9,308 nucleotides of DNA from Rickettsiales bacterium (GTDB lineage: Bacteria; Pseudomonadota; Alphaproteobacteria; Rickettsiales; UBA1997). Under the pieces are notes generated by a model. That model saw only the letters and a list, made by a program, of their open reading frames with translations, made no database searches and was not told the origin of the DNA. Shown here one piece after another: positions 1-5,656 of this stretch. Numbering within the stretch: position 1 is the first letter of the stretch; every line of letters begins with the position of its first letter. The translations under genes and the position numbers were made by a program. The stretch lies in contig CANNMN010000038.1 in NCBI GenBank assembly GCA_947505885.1, positions 1-9,308 of the forward strand. Direction: 5' to 3'.

Positions 1-1008
1 TGGTTTTTTTCTTAGTAACGAAGAACCCTCTTTTACCGTACTTTCTTCTTGGCCTCTCTTACCTTTCTGATATTCTGCGGCGGCTGTGGAACCCGAAGAT
101 GAACTTGAGGCTGGGGCGGCTGCGGCGGCTGCGGAACCCGAAGATGACTTTGAGGCCAGTATATTAGTTGGAATACCCCTGAAACTCATTTCCGATCTAT
201 AATCTATAATTAAAGACATAGATGCTTTGATGCAGCCTTCAGATGGGTCTTCAGTTGCCCACTCTATGTCAGCTGGAGCTAGGTGAACTTTAAGTGATTG
301 CTGAAAAGACAGAGATTCGTTGGTATCAGTTATTAGAAGATCTTGAGTATTTTGGACAATCTCGCAAATTCCTGGTATGCCGTAATATGTATTGAGATGT
401 GCAGAGCCAACTAATGCCAACCATTTCGATCCAGCATGTTGATTAATCACTTTTTCAGCATTGAGACTGAGTACTGCCGCTCTCATAGCTCCTTTCTCTA
501 CTTGTTTCCAAGATTCTTCAGACTCTTCCAGCGGAATAACCCTAATGTCATTCAGCCGAGCGGCTTTTACGATTTCTGTAAAATTATATTTATCCCACTC
601 CTGCCGTTTTTTCCCATCTCCAGAAGGATTTTTATGTCCTTCATCCAATTCACTCAGTTTTATTTTTAAGGCTTCAGACATCTCTCCATTATCAAAATAT
701 TGGTCGAGAAGTCCTGAGTGCTCCTTTACTGATAAATGCTCCATAAAAAGAGCTGTAAATTTAGATTCTTTAAACAAAGGCATATTTTGGATGAGAAATT
801 TTTTTGGAGCAACGTCATCATGGTATTCACCAATGCAAAGGTTTCCCTCTAATAACTCTTCCCAAGATCTCTTTCTTGTTTGTTGCTCAGGAATATCACT
901 CAATTGCGATTTTAATTGCCCAAGACTCCTCTTGTAAAGTTCGAGTGGTTCTTGTTGAAGCGATGATGTTGGTAGTGTTGATGGTGTTGGTGACGGAGTT
1001 CTGGTCAT
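1..1008 (-). CDS. TIKI/ChaN-like domain protein, effector/toxin-like (3' end beyond window)
   Basis: This is an open frame of 336 codons from an ATG at 1008 to the left edge with no stop, so the C-terminus is missing. An in-frame TAG lies four codons upstream, which fixes the ATG as the first usable start; no good ribosome binding site is visible. Residues 1-20 are rich in Pro, Ser and Thr. Residues about 50-230 form the recognisable domain: GEYHDD (60-65), followed by a KKFLIQNM-like helix, FMEHL with Glu90, LDEGH (121-125), an AARLNDIRVIPLE strand with Arg151, and ALVGSAHLNTY (198-208) running into a GIPGICE segment. The ExH, Glu, Arg and GxxH motifs in this order are those of the TIKI/ChaN/EreA-like superfamily. 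The wording of the motifs is closest to proteins named membrane-targeted effector domain-containing toxins, seen in Pseudomonas- and Legionella-like bacteria. Residues 287-312 are a Ser/Ala linker. There is no signal peptide or membrane segment. The activity is unknown; secretion into a host is an inference. Confidence 0.75.
   Translation of the reverse strand, partial: MTRTPSPTPSTLPTSSLQQEPLELYKRSLGQLKSQLSDIPEQQTRKRSWEELLEGNLCIGEYHDDVAPKKFLIQNMPLFKESKFTALFMEHLSVKEHSGLLDQYFDNGEMSEALKIKLSELDEGHKNPSGDGKKRQEWDKYNFTEIVKAARLNDIRVIPLEESEESWKQVEKGAMRAAVLSLNAEKVINQHAGSKWLALVGSAHLNTYYGIPGICEIVQNTQDLLITDTNESLSFQQSLKVHLAPADIEWATEDPSEGCIKASMSLIIDYRSEMSFRGIPTNILASKSSSGSAAAAAAPASSSSSGSTAAAEYQKGKRGQEESTVKEGSSLLRKKP
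75..164 (-). repeat. Two-copy 45-bp in-frame tandem repeat in the effector-like gene
   Basis: The segments 75-111 and 120-156 match at about 34 of 37 positions, giving a 45-bp period. As 45 bp is 15 codons, the reading frame is kept. The repeat encodes two Ser-run plus Ala-run blocks (about residues 283-312) that look like a flexible linker behind the TIKI/ChaN-like domain. Confidence 0.75.
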
Positions 1009-1014
1009 GCGAAG

Positions 1015-1029
1015 TAACTAATTTAGTTA
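1015..1029. promoter_or_regulatory. Perfect 7+1+7 palindrome just upstream of the effector-like gene
   Basis: TAACTAA at 1015-1021 and TTAGTTA at 1023-1029 form perfect arms around a single central base. The site ends six bases before the ATG of the minus-strand effector-like gene, where a repressor site or a translation-blocking hairpin could act. It is AT-rich, so a chance occurrence is possible. No matching regulator gene is visible in the window. Confidence 0.3.
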
Positions 1030-1051
1030 TTAAATTTACCAAAAAATGGCG

Positions 1052-1067
1052 TTAGCCACACAGCTAA
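1052..1067 (-). terminator. Weak hairpin between aroA and the effector-like gene
   Basis: TTAGC (1052-1056) and GCTAA (1063-1067) can pair around a six-base loop. Read on the minus strand the stem is followed after four bases by a run of six T. The stem is only 5 bp and the T-run is not adjacent, so this is at best a weak terminator for the aroA transcript. It could equally be a small regulatory dyad of the downstream gene. Confidence 0.2.
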
Positions 1068-1148
1068 TTATCTAGAGTTCTTTTCGTGCCACTTCTTTTT
1101 ACTTAGAATTTATTTTTTCCAAGAAAAATTTCAGTCGCTAAGTAATTT

Positions 1149-2492
1149 TCAAAGGAAGTTGTCCAAAATAGACTCAAAATTCGGAAAACTGGTTTTAATC
1201 ATCGAGGCGTCGTCGATCTCTACTCCACCTTCCATCGTTAGGCCCATTATCAAGAAAGACATTGCAATTCTGTGATCCATTGAAGTGATGATTTTTGCTG
1301 GAGATTTTTGTTGCCTTGCTCCGCCCTGCATTTCCCCCTGCATTTCCCCTTGCACCTTCCCTTGCACCTCCAAGTAATCGTCGCCCATTTTCGCTGTGAC
1401 ACCGCATTTCTCTAGGTTCTGTGCAATCATTAGCAGGCGGTTACTTTCCTTAACTTTCAACTCGGCAAGGCCGTTCATTTTCGTGACACCTTTTGCATTT
1501 GCGGCGGCAACGGCAAGAATTGGATATTCGTCGATCATGCTAGCAGCGCGGTTTGCGGGCACTTCGATTCCTTTTAGCTCACTCGCTTCAACAAGAATAT
1601 CCGCAACTTTTTCACCACCAACTTCGCGCTCATTTAAAAAAGAAATTTTTCCACCCATTTCTTGCAAACTAGTAATTACGCCAGTTCGTAGCGGATTCAC
1701 TCCGACATTTTTAATTACAACTTGCGAATTTTTTACCAGCAAAGCGGCAACAATAAAAAATGCGGCGGAAGAAATATCGCCGGGCACTGCCAGGTCTTTC
1801 GCGTCAAATTCTTGCAGGCCAGAATAGGAAATTTTCTTGCCCTCAGTGGAAATTTTTAAACCCAAATAACGCATCATTATTTCAGTGTGGTCACGACATT
1901 TTTCTGGCTCGATGATTGTCGTTGCGCCGCGCGTGGCAAGACTTGCGAGCAAAATACAACTTTTGACTTGTGCCGAAGCAATTTTCATTTCGTAAGCAAT
2001 CGGCATTGCTTCTTTTGCGCCGATTATTGCGAAAGGCATTAGACCATTTTGGCGCGAAATTATTTTTGCACCAAACTGCTTGATTGGCTCAAAAACGCGA
2101 CCCATTGGGCGCTTACGCAAAGAAGCATCTCCAGTAAAAAACGAAGTGAAATTGTAAGGAGTAACAAGACCGGCAAGAAGACGCGCTGCGGTGCCAGAAT
2201 TGCCCATGTCGAGTATGTCGGCTGGCTCAGAAAGGCCGGCAACGCCGACGCCATTTACTTCCCAAAAATTTTCCGTCGGTCGAGCAGGAAAAATTTTCTG
2301 TTCGATCTCGCATCCCATTAAACGCAAGGCCTGAGCAGTACAAAGAACGTCTTCACCTTCAAGTAAATTTGTAATTTTAGTTTTGCCCTGAGCAAGCGCC
2401 GCAAAAATTAAAGACCGATGTGAGATTGATTTATCTGGGGCGACGGCAATTTCCCCTTTAAGAGGAATATCAGTTTTTTGTGAAAGCTTCAT
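1149..2492 (-). CDS. aroA: 3-phosphoshikimate 1-carboxyvinyltransferase (EPSP synthase)
   Basis: This enzyme joins phosphoenolpyruvate to shikimate 3-phosphate, the sixth step of the shikimate pathway to aromatic amino acids, in the cytoplasm. The 447-residue product has the family landmarks: DKSISHRS (20-27), GNSGTAARL (97-105), DASLRKRPMGR (122-132), SAQVK (173-177), RDHTE (200-204), the catalytic Asp321 in IDEYPILAVAAA, Glu349 in KVKESNRL, and DHRIAM (406-411). SAQVK and RDHTE are features of class II (glyphosate-tolerant type) enzymes, but the other two class II motifs are altered: PDKS in place of GDKx and NPLR in place of NPTR. A low-complexity insert of (Glu/Lys)-(Val/Met)-Gln-Gly repeats sits at about 376-391, in a surface loop before the DHR motif. 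The ATG directly follows the nuoN TAA with no spacer, so the two genes are probably cotranscribed and translationally coupled. The stop is TGA. Confidence 0.96.
   Translation of the reverse strand: MKLSQKTDIPLKGEIAVAPDKSISHRSLIFAALAQGKTKITNLLEGEDVLCTAQALRLMGCEIEQKIFPARPTENFWEVNGVGVAGLSEPADILDMGNSGTAARLLAGLVTPYNFTSFFTGDASLRKRPMGRVFEPIKQFGAKIISRQNGLMPFAIIGAKEAMPIAYEMKIASAQVKSCILLASLATRGATTIIEPEKCRDHTEIMMRYLGLKISTEGKKISYSGLQEFDAKDLAVPGDISSAAFFIVAALLVKNSQVVIKNVGVNPLRTGVITSLQEMGGKISFLNEREVGGEKVADILVEASELKGIEVPANRAASMIDEYPILAVAAANAKGVTKMNGLAELKVKESNRLLMIAQNLEKCGVTAKMGDDYLEVQGKVQGEMQGEMQGGARQQKSPAKIITSMDHRIAMSFLIMGLTMEGGVEIDDASMIKTSFPNFESILDNFL
1324..1371 (-). repeat. Four-copy 12-bp tandem repeat inside aroA
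   Basis: There are four adjacent 12-bp units: 1324-1335 and 1336-1347 are identical (CCCTGCATTTCC on the plus strand), while 1348-1359 and 1360-1371 are diverged copies starting CCTTGCACCT. The unit is four codons, so gain or loss keeps the frame. It encodes repeats of the type Val/Met-Gln-Gly-Glu/Lys in a loop where EPSP synthases normally have only a short turn. Confidence 0.85.
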
Positions 2493-3926
2493 TTAGATAA
2501 TAGCCTTGATTAGATTTAGCAGCGGATCGATGAAAATCACCAAAGCAATATTGAGTAAAGCTGAAAAAAAGACGATCAATTTAACATTGCCAATATCTTC
2601 GAGCTCCATCGCGCCATTTGGCTCGTCAAAATACATAACTTTGATGACGCGCAAATAGTAGTAAGCGGCGGCAACACTAATTACAATTGCCGCAATAGCG
2701 AAAGGAAGTAAGCCGTAAGTAATGGCGAAGGTAATGATGTAAAATTTTGAAAAGAAACCAGCGAGTGGTGGAATTCCTGCGGTCGAAAACATCAAGACAC
2801 TCAGAGAGAAAGCCATTGTCGGATTAGTTTTTGCTAGGCCAGAAAGCGAAGAAATCGCAAAAGTTTTTTCCTCATTTTCACCCTTCATCAGATTCAAAAA
2901 GGCAAATGAACCTACGGAAATTAAGGCGTAAATAATCATGTAAAGCACGCAGGCCGCTATTGCCTCCTTGCCGAAAGCAGCCAGACCAAGAAGGAAAAAT
3001 CCGACGTGACCAATCGAGCTATAGGCCAAAAGACGTTTGAGATTTTTTTGAAAAATTGCGCCGAAAGATCCAATCACAATCGAAAGCAAAGCAATCGAAG
3101 CAAAAAGTTTTCCTATTCCCTCCCAGCCAAGAAGCAAGTTAGTAGACAAGCGAAGCAGTGCCATAGTGGTGATAAATTTTACGACAGTGGCAAAGAATGT
3201 AGTGACCGCCGTGGCTGATCCTTCGTAAACATCAGGGGTCCACATGTGGAAGGGTGCGGCAGAAACTTTGAAAAACATTGCTGTAATCACCAAAATAAAA
3301 CCAAACATTACCGCGACTGGAATAGAATTTTTTTCAACTTGGAAGCCGTGATAAAGTATATTCAGAGTATCGAAATTAATCGTGCCTGAAAAGCCATAGA
3401 TCAAAGAAATTCCAAAAAGCAGAAGCCCAGAAGCCAAGCAACCGAGAATAAAATATTTCATTCCCGCTTCTGCAGATTTTTTTGAACCACGATTAATTGC
3501 AGCAAGTAAATAGAGCGAGAGAGCTTGCAACTCTAGGCCGAGATAGAAGACAAGAAAATCACCAGCTGAAACCAAAACCATTCCGCCTGCCGTTGCAATC
3601 ATTAACAAGGCAAGAAATTCAGCACTGATTTTTTTAGCAGAATAAACGAAATCGAGAGAGATAAGAATGACAATGAGCAGTAATAGTAGCGCAAAAATCT
3701 TAACGAAAGAGATGAAGTGATTAAGCAAAAATCCCTGATTAAAACCTGTCTCGATTCTAACAAAATTATTAATCACAAACATCAGCGAGATAGCTGAAAA
3801 AACCAAGGCAAGTAGATGAGAAGAGTAAAAAACATTTTCGAATTTTTTGCGCAAAAATGCATCTGAAATTAGAATGATTAAAGCGCCACAAAAGAGTGTA
3901 ATTTCAGGGAGGATTAGAGAGAGCAT
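2493..3926 (-). CDS. nuoN: NADH-quinone oxidoreductase subunit N
   Basis: This is an antiporter-like proton-pumping subunit in the membrane arm of respiratory complex I. It is a 477-residue, almost wholly hydrophobic protein with about 14 membrane segments. The conserved pumping residues are visible: Glu132 in GLELQALSLYLL, Lys220 in MFFKVSAAPFHMW, Lys250 in the following helix, and Lys394 in GFFSKFYI, with the AYSSIGHVGF signature at about 301-310. I chose the ATG at 3926 because the protein then begins MLSLILPEITL, as NuoN proteins usually do. A TTG at 3950 would add eight residues (a Lys/Thr-rich piece made by an A-rich repeat) and is less likely. nuoM lies upstream and aroA directly downstream on the same strand. 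In many alphaproteobacteria nuoN ends the large nuo operon and birA follows; here aroA takes that place. Confidence 0.96.
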   Translation of the reverse strand: MLSLILPEITLFCGALIILISDAFLRKKFENVFYSSHLLALVFSAISLMFVINNFVRIETGFNQGFLLNHFISFVKIFALLLLLIVILISLDFVYSAKKISAEFLALLMIATAGGMVLVSAGDFLVFYLGLELQALSLYLLAAINRGSKKSAEAGMKYFILGCLASGLLLFGISLIYGFSGTINFDTLNILYHGFQVEKNSIPVAVMFGFILVITAMFFKVSAAPFHMWTPDVYEGSATAVTTFFATVVKFITTMALLRLSTNLLLGWEGIGKLFASIALLSIVIGSFGAIFQKNLKRLLAYSSIGHVGFFLLGLAAFGKEAIAACVLYMIIYALISVGSFAFLNLMKGENEEKTFAISSLSGLAKTNPTMAFSLSVLMFSTAGIPPLAGFFSKFYIITFAITYGLLPFAIAAIVISVAAAYYYLRVIKVMYFDEPNGAMELEDIGNVKLIVFFSALLNIALVIFIDPLLNLIKAII

Positions 3927-3958
3927 TTTTGTTTTTGTTTTTGGTTCCAATTTTTACG

Positions 3959-3986
3959 CGTCACCCTCGCGAAAGTGAGAATGACG
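3959..3986. repeat. 28-bp imperfect palindrome in the nuoM-nuoN spacer
   Basis: On the minus strand this reads from CGTCATTCTC to GAGGGTGACG and folds into a hairpin with a TTTC loop, two G-T pairs and one mismatch. It resembles the dispersed palindrome of the form CGTCATTCCCGCGAAAGC that is common in Rickettsiales and other proteobacteria. That similarity is from memory, and only one copy of this form is present in the window. It may stabilise or attenuate the nuoM-nuoN message. Confidence 0.55.
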
Positions 3987-4005
3987 AGTGGAAAATCGTG
4001 GAAAA

Positions 4006-5487
4006 TTACTGAAAAATTCTTGTTAGATTAGCTGTTGCCAAAGAGAAAAAGTTTAAAGTGTAGTTCGGCAACAAGCCGATAAAAATCACGAGTAAAGCCA
4101 TTACGCCGAGTGAAAATAATTCGATAAAATTGAGATCAGAAACATGCTCAACATGCTGATTTTTAATTTCAGAAAACCACACGCGCTTGTAAAGCCAGAG
4201 CATGTAGCAAGCGCCTAAAATCACACCAGTTGCAGCAAGAAGTGCGACGATTTTATTTGCTTTGAAGGTTCCAATAATTGTCAAAAATTCACCAACGAAT
4301 CCGCTCGTTCCTGGCAGGCCAACCGAGGCCAAAGTGAATATCATTGCAAGCATTGCAAAATTTGGCATCTTGGTCGCAATACCTCCCAAATCCTTGATCT
4401 GCTTGGTGTGAAGACGATCGTAAATAACGCCAACGCAGATGAAAAGTGCTGCAGAAATAATCCCGTGACTGATCATTTGCATCACCGCACCGTCAATTCC
4501 TTGGCGAGTAAAACTAAAAATTCCCATTGTTACGAAGCCCATGTGAGCCACGGAAGAGTAAGCGATCATCTTCTTCATATCTTCTTGCATCAAGGCGACG
4601 AGTGAGGCGTAGATGATGGCGATGACACTCAAGATAAAAATAAAATCAGCGAAATAACGCGCGGCTTCCGGAAAAAATGGTAGCGAGAAACGCAAAAAAC
4701 CGTAGGCGCCGAGCTTAATTAAAATACCAGCAAGAATTACTGAGCCAGCAGTTGGCGCCTGCACGTGCGCATCAGGCAGCCAAGTGTGGAATGGAAACAT
4801 CGGAACCTTCACCGCGAAGGAAAAGAAGAAAGCAAGGAAGAGCCATTTTTGATATTCGAGCGGGAAAAATGTTGGCAATATTTCAGCTAATTTAACAACG
4901 TCAGTTGTGCCGGTGTAAAGCAAGATCATGATGATGGCAATAAGCAACAGCACTGATCCAGCAAGGGTGTAGAGGAAAAATTTGTAAGCAGCGTAAATTC
5001 TGTTTTCGCCACCCCAAATTCCGATGACGAGAAACATCGGAATCAACATCGCTTCGAAGAAAATGTAGAAAAAAAGCAAATCAAGAGAGCAAAAAGAAGC
5101 AATAACGAAACCTTCAATAAGTAGGAAGGCGATAACATATTCTTTGATACGCTTATTGATTGAATTAACACTGATTACCAAGCAGATAGGGGTTAGAATA
5201 GCTGTCAGCACAATCATCAGAAGAGAGATTCCGTCGATGCCGAGATAATATTTAATATCGTAAGAAGAGCTGAATTTGATTATTTCAGAAAACTGAAAAC
5301 CAACAATTTCACTATTAAAACCACACAGCAAAACACAGCTAAGCGCCAAATTTGTTAAGCTTGCTACAAAGCCTATTGCATAGTATCCACGCGCATTTTT
5401 AAGCCTGAGAGGCAACATTAAAATCGCCGCAATAATCGGCAAAAAAATCAGGGTCGAAAGAATCGGAAAATTCAGAGGAAGTTGCAT
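4006..5487 (-). CDS. nuoM: NADH-quinone oxidoreductase subunit M
   Basis: This is another antiporter-like proton-pumping subunit of the complex I membrane arm. It has 493 residues, close to the usual length, with about 14 membrane segments. The expected key residues are present: Glu145 in FFEAMLIPMF, Lys227 in FAVKVPMFPFHTWLPDAH, Lys258 in ILIKLGAYGFLRF, the AYSSVAHMGFV signature at 309-319, and Glu400 in GFVGEF at the equivalent of the essential C-terminal glutamate. The start is an ATG at 5487, giving a first helix from about residue 8; no strong ribosome binding site precedes it. nuoL, which normally lies immediately upstream, is absent. Instead there is a 169-bp spacer and then ribF, so nuoM and nuoN form a separate transcription unit or belong to a ribF operon. 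Confidence 0.97.
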   Translation of the reverse strand: MQLPLNFPILSTLIFLPIIAAILMLPLRLKNARGYYAIGFVASLTNLALSCVLLCGFNSEIVGFQFSEIIKFSSSYDIKYYLGIDGISLLMIVLTAILTPICLVISVNSINKRIKEYVIAFLLIEGFVIASFCSLDLLFFYIFFEAMLIPMFLVIGIWGGENRIYAAYKFFLYTLAGSVLLLIAIIMILLYTGTTDVVKLAEILPTFFPLEYQKWLFLAFFFSFAVKVPMFPFHTWLPDAHVQAPTAGSVILAGILIKLGAYGFLRFSLPFFPEAARYFADFIFILSVIAIIYASLVALMQEDMKKMIAYSSVAHMGFVTMGIFSFTRQGIDGAVMQMISHGIISAALFICVGVIYDRLHTKQIKDLGGIATKMPNFAMLAMIFTLASVGLPGTSGFVGEFLTIIGTFKANKIVALLAATGVILGACYMLWLYKRVWFSEIKNQHVEHVSDLNFIELFSLGVMALLVIFIGLLPNYTLNFFSLATANLTRIFQ

Positions 5488-5525
5488 GTAAAGATGTAAG
5501 GGAATTTTTTTGAAAAACGCGGCGC

Positions 5526-5554
5526 CTTTTATTGAATAAAAAATTTAGAATCAA
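5526..5554 (-). promoter_or_regulatory. Candidate sigma-70 promoter for nuoM-nuoN-aroA
   Basis: On the minus strand TTGATT (5554-5549) and TAAAAG (5531-5526) are separated by 17 bp, about 38 bp before the nuoM start. The -10 match is only moderate and the region is AT-rich, so this is a weak prediction. A local promoter here would explain the unusually wide spacer behind ribF. Confidence 0.22.
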
Positions 5555-5615
5555 GTTGGGTCACGCCCACCCCCTCTCTTCACCCCAAGCTTTGTACGAC
5601 CATCAATTTTCTGGG

Positions 5616-5641
5616 TTGCCGCAGAACAAGGCTTCTCGCAA
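5616..5641. repeat. 26-bp palindromic repeat just downstream of ribF
   Basis: The arms TTGC and GCAA, with inner arms AGAA and TTCT, enclose a six-base loop. The minus strand reads ATTGCGAGAAG and later GCGGCAACCCAG, which resembles the dispersed ATTGCGAG to GGCAATCCAG hairpin family of Rickettsiales-type genomes (from memory). It begins 15 bases after the ribF stop and has no adjacent T-run on the minus strand, so it is not a standard terminator for ribF. Confidence 0.5.
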
Positions 5642-5656
5642 TAAAAAAACTTAAGT

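Noticed and set aside
436..1055. Plus-strand reading frames of 77, 158 and 83 codons at the left end
   Set aside because: They lie antisense to the long minus-strand frame with clear TIKI/ChaN-type motifs, and their translations are low in recognisable structure. They are shadows of that gene.
5565..5587. Pyrimidine-rich tract with G-runs on the minus strand, a possible G-quadruplex
   Set aside because: Only three G-runs of adequate length are close enough together. A standard quadruplex needs four.
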